DNA of 36,106 nt from Bifidobacterium callitrichidarum (lineage in GTDB: Bacteria > Actinomycetota > Actinomycetes > Actinomycetales > Bifidobacteriaceae), in the NCBI RefSeq assembly GCF_003129905.1, contig NZ_QFFM01000032.1:1-36106 (forward strand), written 5' to 3'. This document shows positions 1 through 8,348 of the stretch, one piece after another. The translations under genes and the position numbers were made by a program. The number at the start of each line of letters is the position of its first letter. Within the stretch, counting starts at the first letter, position 1. The notes under the pieces were generated by a model. The model searched no databases. It saw only the letters and a list, made by a program, of their open reading frames with translations, and had not been told where the DNA came from.

Positions 1-25
1 AGCGTCCGATGTGTATAAGAGACTG
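1..25. other. Residual Nextera sequencing adapter
   Basis: The first 25 bases match the Nextera read-1 adapter / Tn5 mosaic end (recalled from general knowledge) at 23 of 25 positions, including the uninterrupted core GTGTATAAGAGAC. The two mismatches are at positions 7 and 24. This is an untrimmed library artefact at a contig end rather than genomic DNA. It supplies a false GTG start codon at position 11 that runs in frame into the next gene. Confidence 0.9.
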
Positions 26-1444
26 GCCCGCACCCGCCTCGAGCACGACTGCATCGGCCAGATGGAGGTACCGGCGGACGTGTACTGGGGCATCCACACC
101 CAGCGCGCCATCGCCAACTTCCCCGTCTCCGGCATCACGGACGGCCAGCACCCGGAGCTCATCCGCGCGTACGCCACGGTCAAGCGGGCCTGCGCCATCG
201 CCAACGAGGAGCTGGGTCTGCTGGACCACACCAAGGCCGAGGCCATCCGCCAGGCCTGTCTGGAGATCGAGGGCGGCAAGCTCGCCGACCAGTTCCCGGT
301 GGACGTGATGCAGGGCGGTGCCGGCACGTCCTCGAACATGAACATGAACGAGGTCATCGCCAACCGTGCGCTGGAGATCGCCGGCCACCCGCGCGGCGAC
401 TACGCCTACATCCATCCGAACGACGACGTCAACGAATCCCAGTCCACCAACGACACCTACCCCGCGGCCTGCAAGCTCGCACTCATCGACGCGATCGGCC
501 CGCTGGCCGAGGCCACCAAGAAGCTCGCCAAGGCCTTCCACGATCTCGCGGACAAGCACATCAACGACGTGACCATCGGCCGCACGCAGCTGCAGGACGC
601 CGTGCCGATGACGTACGGCCAGGAATTCCACGCCTTCGCCACACTGCTCAAGTCCGACCTGGCCGCGTTCGACCGCGTGGTGCCGCTGCTGGCCCAGCTG
701 AACCTCGGCGCCACGGCCATCGGCACCGGCATCTGCGCCGACCTGAGGTTCCGCAAGTCCGCCATCGACCACCTGGCCCGTATCACCGGACTGCCGGTCA
801 CGGCCGCACCCGATCCGGTGGCCGCGATGACGGACATGGGCGCGTACGTGGCCACCTCGGCCGCCATCAAGAGCCTCGCCGTGCACCTCAAGAAGGCCGC
901 GGACGACCTGCGTCTGCTCAATTCCGGCCCGCGCTGCGGCTTCAACGACCTCAACGTGCCCGCACGCCAGGCCGGCTCGTCCATCATGCCCGCCAAGGTG
1001 AACCCGGTGATTCCCGAGTGCGTGAACCAATGCTGCTTCATGATCTTCGGCATGGACGTGACCGTGAACTGGGCCGTGGCCGAGGGACAGTTGCAGCTCA
1101 ACGCCTTCGACCCGGTGATGGTGCACGAACTGCTGACCGGCATGTCCCTGCTCACCAACGCCATGACCGTGTTCCGCGTCAACTGCGTGGAGGGCATCGA
1201 GGTCAACGTGGAACGCGGGCGCGCGTTCGCCCAGTCCTCGCCGTCGATCTCGGCCGCACTCAACCATTACATCGGCTACGAGAAGGCCGCGGACATCGCC
1301 GCCGAAGCCGTGGCGACCGGCCGCACGGTGCGTGAGGTGGCCGGTGAGCGCACCAACCTGCCCGCCGAGCAGCTCGACGAGATCCTCGACCCGATTCGCC
1401 TGGCCCGCGGCCTCGGCCAGACCTGCCGCGAGCATCAGGCGTAG
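26..1444 (+). CDS. aspA: Aspartate ammonia-lyase, 5'-truncated
   Basis: Catalyses reversible deamination of L-aspartate to fumarate and ammonia in the cytoplasm, linking amino-acid and C4-dicarboxylate metabolism. The superfamily signature GSSIMPAKVNP (the flexible catalytic serine loop) lies at about 974-1006. NDDVNESQSTNDTYP and GTSSNMNMNEVIANRALE form the other conserved substrate-binding blocks. GRTQLQDAVPMTYGQEF has the Gln/Val/Met pattern typical of aspartases, where class II fumarases have GRTHLQDATP. About 472 genuine codons remain, close to full family length (roughly 470-480), so only a few N-terminal residues are missing. An in-frame GTG at 11 exists, but the five codons it adds (MYKRL) derive from adapter sequence, so the real start lies off the contig. 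No neighbour suggests an operon. Fumarase is the alternative and is less likely. Confidence 0.93.
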   Translation, partial: ARTRLEHDCIGQMEVPADVYWGIHTQRAIANFPVSGITDGQHPELIRAYATVKRACAIANEELGLLDHTKAEAIRQACLEIEGGKLADQFPVDVMQGGAGTSSNMNMNEVIANRALEIAGHPRGDYAYIHPNDDVNESQSTNDTYPAACKLALIDAIGPLAEATKKLAKAFHDLADKHINDVTIGRTQLQDAVPMTYGQEFHAFATLLKSDLAAFDRVVPLLAQLNLGATAIGTGICADLRFRKSAIDHLARITGLPVTAAPDPVAAMTDMGAYVATSAAIKSLAVHLKKAADDLRLLNSGPRCGFNDLNVPARQAGSSIMPAKVNPVIPECVNQCCFMIFGMDVTVNWAVAEGQLQLNAFDPVMVHELLTGMSLLTNAMTVFRVNCVEGIEVNVERGRAFAQSSPSISAALNHYIGYEKAADIAAEAVATGRTVREVAGERTNLPAEQLDEILDPIRLARGLGQTCREHQA

Positions 1445-1455
1445 GGCCTGCCCCG

Positions 1456-1625
1456 AATTGGTGGGTTCTGTGCATATACCCGCCAATTATTCTGTGCATA
1501 TCGGCACCATAAAGGCCATTCTGGGCATATACCCACCACAAAGCGCCCGAAGTTGCGCTCCCCGTGGTGGGTATATGCCCAGAATCTTTTACGCGGTCCC
1601 GCAAATGGTAGGTATATGCCCGGAA
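1456..1625. repeat. Array of five CATATACCC-type motifs with a long inverted repeat
   Basis: Five copies of a near-palindromic motif, consensus TTCTGKGCATATACCCRCC, lie between aspA and the MscS gene. They are at 1466-1484, 1490-1508 (right half degenerate) and 1519-1537 on plus, and 1566-1584 and 1607-1625 on minus. The third and fourth form a perfect 22-bp inverted repeat (1518-1539 with 1564-1585) with a 24-nt loop. A weaker inverted repeat, 1456-1465 with 1480-1489, frames the first copy. It could be an operator cluster, a structured RNA or a mobile palindrome. No function is established from sequence. Confidence 0.75.
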
Positions 1626-1691
1626 TGCTCCGGCCGTACCTTCAGGATTCCGATCGGAAAAGTGTTGCGACCGGCTGTTACGGTGAGGCGT

Positions 1692-2489
1692 ATGACTGAT
1701 TTTGGTGCACTGATGTCCGTATGGTTCCAGACGAACGCCGGCAAACTGATCTGGTTGCTGGTAGTGGCCGCCGTGGCGTTCATCGCCGACCGCGTGGTCA
1801 GCCGCGTATTGCGCAAGGTCCTGGATAAATCGGAGATTCCCAGCGCCTCCATCTTCATCAACCTCACGCGCACGGTGATCTGGGTGGCCGCGGCGGCCAT
1901 GGTGCTGCAGCCGGTGTTCGGTATCAACCCCACCACGCTGGTCACCGCCCTTGGCGTCGGCGGCGTGGCCCTCTCCCTGGGCCTGAAGGACACCATCGCC
2001 AACGTGATCGGCGGGTTCGGGCTTATGCTGGGCCGCGTGATCCAGCCGGGCGATCTGGTCACCATCCAAGGCACCACCGGCACCGTGGTGGACATCACGT
2101 GGCGTCACTCGATGATCGAGACGCGCAGCGGCGACCGCATGGTCATCCCCAATTCCATCCTCAACACCGCCTCGCTCACCAAGTTGACGCCGGTGAGCGA
2201 AGGAACGGTCACTCTCGAATTCACGGCCAAGGCCTCCAGCGACCCAACCGAGGTGAGCCGGAAAATCCTTGATTGCGTCACGAAGGCCACGGCGGACGTC
2301 GAGCTGGAGACGCAGCCGCCGCTGGTCAAGTTCACCGGTTTTTCGCCGTACGGCATGACCGGTGAGGTGCTACTGTTCGCCAAGCCCGGCGTGCTGCTGT
2401 CCACCGTACGCGACCGCGCCGCCCGTGCCATCGCCGAGGCCGGCACCGACTATCTGGTGGAGGACGGCGGCTCGTCCGACAACGTGTGA
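1692..2489 (+). CDS. MscS-family mechanosensitive ion channel
   Basis: Predicted small-conductance mechanosensitive channel of 265 residues that would release osmolytes through the membrane on hypo-osmotic shock. Two N-terminal membrane helices (about residues 16-34 and 50-70) precede the pore helix, with the typical Gly/Ala-packed run ALGVGGVALSLGLKD and then NVIGG. The MscS beta domain follows (PGDLVTIQGTTGTVVDITWR, then the ETRSGDRMVIPNS block). The frame is open upstream to 1332, but ATG 1692 follows a GGTGAGG ribosome-binding site and begins just before the first helix. Initiation further upstream would translate through the palindromic array. The length matches short MscS proteins of about 270-290 residues. 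It is convergent with the CPBP protease gene. Confidence 0.88.
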   Translation: MTDFGALMSVWFQTNAGKLIWLLVVAAVAFIADRVVSRVLRKVLDKSEIPSASIFINLTRTVIWVAAAAMVLQPVFGINPTTLVTALGVGGVALSLGLKDTIANVIGGFGLMLGRVIQPGDLVTIQGTTGTVVDITWRHSMIETRSGDRMVIPNSILNTASLTKLTPVSEGTVTLEFTAKASSDPTEVSRKILDCVTKATADVELETQPPLVKFTGFSPYGMTGEVLLFAKPGVLLSTVRDRAARAIAEAGTDYLVEDGGSSDNV

Positions 2490-2501
2490 TTTCGCGCAGG
2501 C

Positions 2502-2533
2502 GCGGGAAGCGGCTCATGCCGCAGAACTCCCGC
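2502..2533. terminator. Candidate bidirectional terminator between convergent genes
   Basis: Nested hairpin just after the MscS stop and before the convergent CPBP stop: outer arms GCGGGA and TCCCGC, inner arms GCGGC and GCCGC around TCAT. It has no strong T run on either side, so its efficiency is uncertain. Confidence 0.45.
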
Positions 2534-2543
2534 TGCCCCGAAA

Positions 2544-3647
2544 CTACATGAACAGCATCCAAACGGTCAGGCTGATGGTGAGCAGCAGATACACGATGAC
2601 ACCGGGGTTGCCGTAGACGGTACGCACCTTGAGCCCTGCCGGCAGCTCCTCAGGCGCCGGGTAGAACTCCCAGCTCTTCCGCTTGATGATGAGCAGCACG
2701 ATGCCGGCGATCGTCAGCCCCATCAGAACCATGCCGTACAGAGACAGATAACCAATCCCACCCATGCCGGCACCGGGCTCGGAGGCCATACGCAGCAGTT
2801 CCTCCTGGCTCATCGAACCGTTCATGATGCGCGGATCGACCTGCTCGACGAGGAACGGCGCCACCACCGAGCCATTGAGGTTGATGACCATGTGCATGAG
2901 CACGGTGTACCGCAGGCGCGAAGTGCGCGTATACACATAGCCGAAGATAAGGCCCAGTCCAAAGGCGTAGAAGAACTGGAACAGGTTCATGTGGAACAGG
3001 CCGAAGGTGATGGCGGAGAACACGATCGCGGTCTTCTCGCCGTAACGACGCAGGCGGGAGATGAGCTCCTTGCGGAACAGCCATTCCTCTACGATCGGCG
3101 CGAGTATGACCACAAACAGCAATGTGGCCCACCATTCGTCGCCGCCCATCACCTGGTTCAGCCGGTTCGCGCCCCGCCCGCCGGTCAGGACGAGGTTCAG
3201 GACGAAGCCCAGAATACTGCCCAGATACATCACCGGGAAGCACATGATGAGCATCTGGAAGAACTCGCCGACGCGCATCGGGTATTGGATGGTCCTGATG
3301 GCCGGCACGCGCGTGACGATGAGCATGCTCAGGGGTATCGCCACGAGGTATAGCGGCCCGGAGGAGATGAGCAGGTTCACCCATACCGGCATATTGCCGC
3401 CGAACATCGGATCCAGCGAAGTGCCGAGTAGGATGTTCAGGCCGTTCCAGATCAATATCATGATGGTCAGCGATGCGCCGATCAGCGAGAATCTGCGGTG
3501 CGCGGTGAACCACCAATCGCGACCCTGACGCGCGTGCTGGGCGCGTCGCGGGTCCGAGTCCTGCGGTTGAGGTGATTGGCCGGGCTGCGGCTGGTATTGC
3601 GGCTGTTGCGCGTTGGGCGCGGGCATCGTCGGTATCGGCTCACTCAT
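2544..3647 (-). CDS. CPBP-family intramembrane metalloprotease
   Basis: Predicted membrane protease of the CPBP (CAAX protease and bacteriocin-processing/immunity; Abi) family, 367 residues. The N-terminal 45 residues are a Pro/Gln-rich cytosolic tail. At least seven hydrophobic segments follow. Motif 1 is EEWLFR (EExxxR, the putative metal/catalytic glutamates), motif 2 is FGLFH (FxxxH), and a late HMVIN fits the third HxxxN motif, so the active site looks intact. The start ATG at 3647 follows a GGGGG-rich ribosome-binding site. Bacterial members act in prenyl-protein-like processing, bacteriocin self-immunity or signalling. No bacteriocin or lantibiotic gene is nearby, so its substrate cannot be inferred. 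Confidence 0.85.
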   Translation of the reverse strand: MSEPIPTMPAPNAQQPQYQPQPGQSPQPQDSDPRRAQHARQGRDWWFTAHRRFSLIGASLTIMILIWNGLNILLGTSLDPMFGGNMPVWVNLLISSGPLYLVAIPLSMLIVTRVPAIRTIQYPMRVGEFFQMLIMCFPVMYLGSILGFVLNLVLTGGRGANRLNQVMGGDEWWATLLFVVILAPIVEEWLFRKELISRLRRYGEKTAIVFSAITFGLFHMNLFQFFYAFGLGLIFGYVYTRTSRLRYTVLMHMVINLNGSVVAPFLVEQVDPRIMNGSMSQEELLRMASEPGAGMGGIGYLSLYGMVLMGLTIAGIVLLIIKRKSWEFYPAPEELPAGLKVRTVYGNPGVIVYLLLTISLTVWMLFM

Positions 3648-3721
3648 CGGTTTCCCCCATCCTTTGGCCGTCCTTGGCCTTGTGAGTCCGCCACTGCGGC
3701 GTTAGCTACCAGCATACGGCA

Positions 3722-3755
3722 AGGGCCGCGGAATCCCTAAGAATCCCGCGGCCCT
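3722..3755 (-). terminator. Candidate terminator after the ABC importer operon
   Basis: Perfect 10-bp GC-rich stem (AGGGCCGCGG with CCGCGGCCCT) and a 14-nt loop in the gap downstream of the ATPase gene. The following minus-strand sequence is not T-rich, so this is a plausible but weak intrinsic terminator. Confidence 0.5.
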
Positions 3756-3813
3756 GCCATCGTTAGTCGACATTTGTCTACAACGACCGCCGCAACAGCG
3801 GACTGCGCGCCTT

Positions 3814-5055
3814 TCAGCAGGCGAGCGCGGCCACGGCGCGCGGCGTGACCACCACGTCGTCGCCGACGACCAGGCCTGCGGGCAGTTCGCTGGCCGGCAG
3901 CTGCACGGTCACCTTGAGCTGTTCGCCCTTGTTCCAGCGCTGGTATTCGCCGGAGGTGATGACCGTGTCCACGCGCACCAGCGACCCCAGGAAGTGGATC
4001 ACCTCAACGCGGGCGCGTTCGCCCACATGGGAATCGTGCTGCGAGGGCAGGGCCAGCGTGAGGTTCTCCGGGCGCACCAGCACAGCCACGGCATCGCCCT
4101 TGGTGGAACCGGGCAGCAGCGGCAGACGCTGGCCGAACACCACCGCCTCCTCGCCGTTGGACGCGCCGGGCAGGCGGTTGGTGAGTCCGATGAACGTGGC
4201 CACGTACTCGGTGGCGGGGCGCTGGTAGAGATCCTGCGGGGCGGCGATCTGCTCGATCTTGCCCTTGTTCATCACGCCGATGCGGTCGGCGACGGCCAGG
4301 GCCTCCTCCTGGTCGTGGGTCACGAACACGGTGGTGGTGCCGGTGTTGAGCTGGATGCGGCGAATCTCGTCGCGCAGCTGCACGCGGACCTTGGCGTCGA
4401 GGGCGGAGAGCGGCTCGTCGAGCAGGAGCACGCGCGGCTTGATGGCGAGGGCGCGGGCCAGGGCCACGCGCTGCTGCTGGCCGCCGGACATCTGCTGCGT
4501 GTACTTCTTGGCCTGGTCGGCCAATCCCACGAGCTCGAGCTGCTCCATGGCGACCTTGCGGCGCTCCTCCTTGCCCACGCCGCGCACTTCGAGGCCGAAC
4601 GCCACGTTTTCGAGCGCGGTCATGTGCGGGAAGAGGGAGTAGGCCTGGAACACCATGGCCATCTCGCGCTTGTTGACCGGCACGCCGGTCACGTCCTGGC
4701 CGCCCACCATGATGCGGCCGCCCTGAATGTCCTCGAGGCCGGCCAACGAGCGCAGCGCGGTGGACTTGCCGCAGCCGGAGCCGCCGAGCAGCACCACCAT
4801 CTCGCCGGGCTTGATGTCGAGGTTGAAGTCGTCGAGGGCGCGCTTGGTGGAGCCGGGGTAGATCTTGACCACGTCCTGCATCTGGATGGAGCCGCCGCCG
4901 CGCTTGGCGCTTTCGCGCAGCAGCTGCTTGGCGGCCTTGGTCACGTCCTTGCCGCGCACGCCTTCGAGCGTGGCGGTCGGGTCGTTCTTGAAAGCGTCCT
5001 CGTCCGGCTTGACGGCGGTGAGGGAGGACGCCGAAATCTTCTGATCAGCGGTCAT
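3814..5055 (-). CDS. ABC importer ATP-binding protein (PotA/FbpC type)
   Basis: Cytoplasmic ATPase driving the importer encoded by the three genes upstream, 413 residues. Walker A GGSGCGKST is at about residues 91-99, the Q-loop is in MVFQAYSLFPHM, the ABC signature is MSGGQQQR, Walker B is VLLLDEPLSALD and the switch histidine is in FVTHDQEEA. A C-terminal regulatory TOBE-like domain includes VRPENLTL. This architecture belongs to the polyamine / ferric iron / phosphonate importer class. About 54 residues of charged sequence precede the ABC fold, longer than usual. It is last in the operon, six bases after the second permease stop, with GGAAGG upstream of the start lying inside that permease's end. 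The substrate is unresolved. Confidence 0.9.
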   Translation of the reverse strand: MTADQKISASSLTAVKPDEDAFKNDPTATLEGVRGKDVTKAAKQLLRESAKRGGGSIQMQDVVKIYPGSTKRALDDFNLDIKPGEMVVLLGGSGCGKSTALRSLAGLEDIQGGRIMVGGQDVTGVPVNKREMAMVFQAYSLFPHMTALENVAFGLEVRGVGKEERRKVAMEQLELVGLADQAKKYTQQMSGGQQQRVALARALAIKPRVLLLDEPLSALDAKVRVQLRDEIRRIQLNTGTTTVFVTHDQEEALAVADRIGVMNKGKIEQIAAPQDLYQRPATEYVATFIGLTNRLPGASNGEEAVVFGQRLPLLPGSTKGDAVAVLVRPENLTLALPSQHDSHVGERARVEVIHFLGSLVRVDTVITSGEYQRWNKGEQLKVTVQLPASELPAGLVVGDDVVVTPRAVAALAC

Positions 5056-5061
5056 GTCTGG

Positions 5062-5958
5062 TCACTTACCTTCCTTGGATTTGCGCATCGCGTCGGAGAT
5101 GAGGTCGAGCGCGACGAGCAGCACCACGCCGAAGAGCAGAGCAAGCAGCGACATGGCGGTGGAGATCTGAGAGTTGGATTGGCCGAGCTGGTAGAGCGCG
5201 ACCTGGAGGTTCATGCGGCCGAGCAGCGAGGCGACGGTGTATTCGCCCAGCACCACGGCGATGGAGATGAAGGATGCCGAAAGGATCGACTGCCACAGGT
5301 TCGGGATGATCACCCGGAAGAACACCTTGGGCCAGGAGGCGCCGAGCGAGCGGGAGGCCTCCACCAACGTCTTGACGTCGATGGAGTTGAGGCCCACGGC
5401 GATGGCGCGGAAGGCGAACGGCATCACAAGAATCACGTACGCGAAGCACAGCCAGATGGGGTTGGTGCTCAGCACGTCGGCGGACAGCCAGCGGTAGATC
5501 GGTCCGAGGCCCACCACCAGCACGATGGCGGGGATGGTCAGCGGCAGCGTGGCCACCCATTCGATGGCACGCTCCAGCGCCTTGGAGCGGATGTGCACGA
5601 TCACCATCGTGGGCACCATGAGCAGCAGCATGATCACCACGGTCACCACGCACAGCGCCAGCGAGGTTCCGAGGCCCTGCCACAGCACGGTCAGGTCCGC
5701 GCCCAGCGACTCGCCGTTGCCGGTGAAGATCGCGACCCACGGGGCCAGCGACCAGCGCCCGGACAGCGGGTGGCGCAGCGTGAAGATGAGCATCGAGAAC
5801 AGCGGGATGAACAGGAAGCCCAGCGTGACGAGCAGGATCACGAATTTGATGATGCTCTGCTTGCGCACGCGGGCGGCGCGCAGCTGCGGCGGCTTGGTGC
5901 CGGTAGTTTCGGCCGCGACGGCTTCCACGGTCGCGTTTGTTGCATTCGTTTCGTTCAC
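5062..5958 (-). CDS. ABC importer permease, second subunit (PotC/CysW-like)
   Basis: Inner-membrane permease of the binding-protein-dependent transport family, 298 residues with about six hydrophobic helices after a polar N-terminus of about 35 residues. The cytoplasmic EAA loop that docks the ATPase is visible as EASRSLGASWPKVFFRVIIP. The start is placed at GTG 5958 because it overlaps the stop of the first permease in a GTGA overlap, indicating translational coupling. The frame extends further upstream only as antisense-like sequence over that permease. It pairs with the first permease to form the heterodimeric channel of a polyamine/iron-type importer. Confidence 0.88.
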   Translation of the reverse strand: MNETNATNATVEAVAAETTGTKPPQLRAARVRKQSIIKFVILLVTLGFLFIPLFSMLIFTLRHPLSGRWSLAPWVAIFTGNGESLGADLTVLWQGLGTSLALCVVTVVIMLLLMVPTMVIVHIRSKALERAIEWVATLPLTIPAIVLVVGLGPIYRWLSADVLSTNPIWLCFAYVILVMPFAFRAIAVGLNSIDVKTLVEASRSLGASWPKVFFRVIIPNLWQSILSASFISIAVVLGEYTVASLLGRMNLQVALYQLGQSNSQISTAMSLLALLFGVVLLVALDLISDAMRKSKEGK

Positions 5959-6881
5959 TGCCAACGTCCGGCCCTCTTTTCCACGGCGTGGCTCAGCAGC
6001 ATGACGATGGCCACGACCACGATCATCGCGAATGCCAGCACCTGGGCGAAGCCCTGCTGGTTCGGGTCCATCTCGTTGCGCATGGCGCCTTGGATCATCA
6101 GCGGCACGAGAATCGAACGCTGGGAGAACAGGGCGGCTGCGGTGGCGTACGCGGAGAACGCGGAGGCGAACAGCAGCAGGAACGCGGAGATGAAGCGGGG
6201 TGCCAGGATCGGCAGGGCCACGCGCGTCCAGTACTGCACAGTGTTGCCGCCGAGCGATTCGCAGGCCTCGCGCCACTGCGGACGGATGGAATCGACCGCG
6301 GGCAGGAAGATGATGATCATCAGCGGGATCTGGAAGTAGCAGTACACGGTCACGAGGCCCGGCAACGAGCTCAGCCAGTTGGGGTTGACGGTCAGACCGG
6401 TCACCTGCTTGATGAACATGGTGCCGATGCCGTTGATGCCGATGGTGGCGATGAACGCGAAGGCGAGCATCACGCCGCCGAATTGGGCGAGCACGGAGGA
6501 GATGGCGGAGACCATGCGGCGCATGAGGCCGTTGGGTTTGGCGCCGATCACCAGCGCGTAGGAGGCGAGGCCGCCCACCACGGCGCCGATCACCGAGGAC
6601 GCGACGGATACCACGATGGACGTGACGAATGCGGAGACGGTGTTGGCTTCGAACAGCTTGCTGAAGTTGGCGAGCGTGAAGCCGCCGTCACGGGTCTGGA
6701 ACGCGCCGAGCACCACGATCACGGTGGGCGCGAGCAGGAAGCACGCGGTGTAGGCGAAGAACGGCAGGGTCACGGCGAGGGTGCCGAGTTCCTGGCGATG
6801 CCGGGCCAGCGTGGAGGAGGTAGCGGACGGACCCGCGGCCTTGGCGGCGGCAGGTCCGTTCTGTGCAATTGCGGCGGTCAT
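5955..6881 (-). CDS. ABC importer permease, first subunit (PotB/FbpB-like)
   Basis: Membrane permease of 308 residues. A hydrophilic Ala/Ser-rich N-terminus of about 30 residues precedes about six helices beginning near TLAVTLPFFAYTACFLLAP. An EAA-type ATPase-docking loop is seen in REACESLGGNTVQYWTRVAL. The gene starts 50 bases after the binding-protein stop, with AAGG in a suitable position, and overlaps the next permease by four bases. Subunit stoichiometry suggests a 1:1 heterodimer with that protein. The substrate class (polyamine, ferric iron or phosphonate) cannot be separated by eye. Confidence 0.88.
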   Translation of the reverse strand: MTAAIAQNGPAAAKAAGPSATSSTLARHRQELGTLAVTLPFFAYTACFLLAPTVIVVLGAFQTRDGGFTLANFSKLFEANTVSAFVTSIVVSVASSVIGAVVGGLASYALVIGAKPNGLMRRMVSAISSVLAQFGGVMLAFAFIATIGINGIGTMFIKQVTGLTVNPNWLSSLPGLVTVYCYFQIPLMIIIFLPAVDSIRPQWREACESLGGNTVQYWTRVALPILAPRFISAFLLLFASAFSAYATAAALFSQRSILVPLMIQGAMRNEMDPNQQGFAQVLAFAMIVVVAIVMLLSHAVEKRAGRWQ

Positions 6882-6931
6882 GAATGATGCCTTGATTCTT
6901 GACGTTTCGGTATGGTCACCGAGCCAGCGGC

Positions 6932-8104
6932 TCAGTTGCCGATCGTCTTGTCCCAGTTGTTCTGGAGCCAGTCGGTGATACGGGTGGCGTCGTCGTTGGT
7001 GTAGTTCACAGGCTTGCCCTCGATGGTGATGGCGTCCTTGAGCACGTCCTTGTCCACGGTGCCATCCTGCTTCATGGAGTCGAGCAGGACCGGGTTAGCA
7101 CCGCCCTTGAACCACAGGTTCTGGGCTTCGGCGGTGTACAGGTACTCCTCCCACAGGCGGGCGGCCGCCGGGTGCGGGGCGTCCACGTTGATGGCCTGGT
7201 TGTAGTAGCTCACCACCTGGGCCTTCGGGAAGGTCTTGTACTCCCAGTTCACGCCCTTGCTCTTGAGCTCCTTCTTGTAGGAGGCCTGGTTGTAGGTCCA
7301 GTCCATGACCACGCCGGTCTGGCCGGAGTCGATGGTGCCGTTGGTCACATCCACGGTGGTCAGGTTGCCGGCATCCTTGAGCTTCTTGAAGAAGTCGAGG
7401 CCGGGCTGCAGGTTGTTGATGTCGCCGCCGGCCAGCTGGTTGACCATGAGGTAGCCGTTGAAGGCGGCACCGGCCTCGGCGGGCTTGCCGTTGAGGGCCA
7501 CGGTGCCGGCGAACTTCGGGTCGAGCAGGTCATCGAGCTTGGTGATGTCGCCGTACTTGTCCTTGTTCCAGCCGATGGACATGATGCCGGTGTAGTCGGC
7601 GTAGTAGGCGCCGTTGGCGTCCTTGTTCTCGTCCGGGATCTTGTCCCAGGCCTGCACCTTGTAGGGGGCGAAGGCGTCCGTGGAGGTGGCGGCGATGGAC
7701 TGGCCGACGTCGAACACGTCCGGGGCGGCGTCGGTGCCCTTGTTGGTCTTGGCGGCGTCCAGCTCCTCCTTGGAGGAGGCGTTCGGGTTGAGCTCGGTGA
7801 TCTTGATCTTCGGGTACTTCTTCTTGAAGCCGTCGATCACCTCGCCGTAGTTGGACCAGTCGTGCGGCAGGGCGATGACGTTCAGGGCACCCTCTTCCTC
7901 GGCGGCCTTGACGAGGTCGTCCATGGTGCCGAAGTCCTTCAGGGAGGTGGCCTTGGCGGACTTCTCGTTGACCTTCACGGCCTTGCCGGTGGAGGTGGAG
8001 CCGGAAGCGGAGTCGGAGGAGGCGTTGCCGGAGCCGCAGGCGGCCATGGTGAACGCCAGCACGGCGGCGAGGGAGCCGGCCGCGATCTTACGCAGGTTCT
8101 TCAT
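6932..8104 (-). CDS. ABC importer substrate-binding lipoprotein
   Basis: Extracellular solute receptor of 390 residues, anchored by lipid. The signal peptide has a KNLRK n-region, a hydrophobic core and a lipobox ending in TMAAC with Cys23 as the acylation site. A Ser/Gly/Lys-rich linker follows. The mature part (EGALNVIALPHDW, then APDVFDVGQS, GIMSIGWNKDKYGD and PKFAGTVAL) has the two-lobed layout of the polyamine/iron/thiamine-type family 1 receptors. The frame stays open to 8242, but ATG 8104 is chosen for its AAGGA ribosome-binding site and because the signal peptide begins there. It is first in the operon and separated from the permease genes by 50 bases. The substrate is not determined. 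Confidence 0.88.
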   Translation of the reverse strand: MKNLRKIAAGSLAAVLAFTMAACGSGNASSDSASGSTSTGKAVKVNEKSAKATSLKDFGTMDDLVKAAEEEGALNVIALPHDWSNYGEVIDGFKKKYPKIKITELNPNASSKEELDAAKTNKGTDAAPDVFDVGQSIAATSTDAFAPYKVQAWDKIPDENKDANGAYYADYTGIMSIGWNKDKYGDITKLDDLLDPKFAGTVALNGKPAEAGAAFNGYLMVNQLAGGDINNLQPGLDFFKKLKDAGNLTTVDVTNGTIDSGQTGVVMDWTYNQASYKKELKSKGVNWEYKTFPKAQVVSYYNQAINVDAPHPAAARLWEEYLYTAEAQNLWFKGGANPVLLDSMKQDGTVDKDVLKDAITIEGKPVNYTNDDATRITDWLQNNWDKTIGN

Positions 8105-8220
8105 GATGTTCCTTTTCTTGGGCATACATCCGGATACGGCGTATGAGGCCGAATCCCGGGAGTCGTGGGCTTGTTTCGCGTCGTGATTCGCGCGGCCCGT
8201 AATTCCAAAAAACGAACATA

Positions 8221-8290
8221 AGCGTTCAGAATGTACCGACACTGGCGTGCAGATGAACGCTCGGCACCGTTTGGCGACCGTTCGCTGAAC
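8221..8290. promoter_or_regulatory. Inverted-repeat operator candidate upstream of the importer operon
   Basis: AGCGTTCA at 8221-8228 and its exact complement TGAACGCT at 8254-8261 flank 25 nt. A further palindrome GTTCGCTGAAC lies at 8280-8290. All are 115-190 bases upstream of the binding-protein start, in the expected promoter region (a TTATGTT-like -10 sits beside the first arm on the minus strand). No regulator gene is adjacent, so the cognate factor is unknown. Confidence 0.4.
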
Positions 8291-8348
8291 AAAAGGAAAC
8301 CGAAGATGAATTCGTGACGATTACGGCGGATACGTCATCTTTTTTCTT

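Noticed and set aside
1332..1691. Longer N-terminus for the MscS-type protein
   Set aside because: It would overlap aspA and translate through the palindromic motif array; the ribosome-binding site and first membrane helix both point to ATG 1692.
5958..6276. Upstream extension of the second permease
   Set aside because: The extra codons overlap the first permease out of frame and lack hydrophobic or conserved sequence; the GTGA overlap gives a natural start at 5958.
3994..6339. A 781-codon open frame on the plus strand
   Set aside because: It is antisense to the importer ATPase and permeases, has a His/Gly/Asp-rich composition typical of the reverse strand of G/C-rich genes, and matches no family. 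The minus-strand genes have full motifs.
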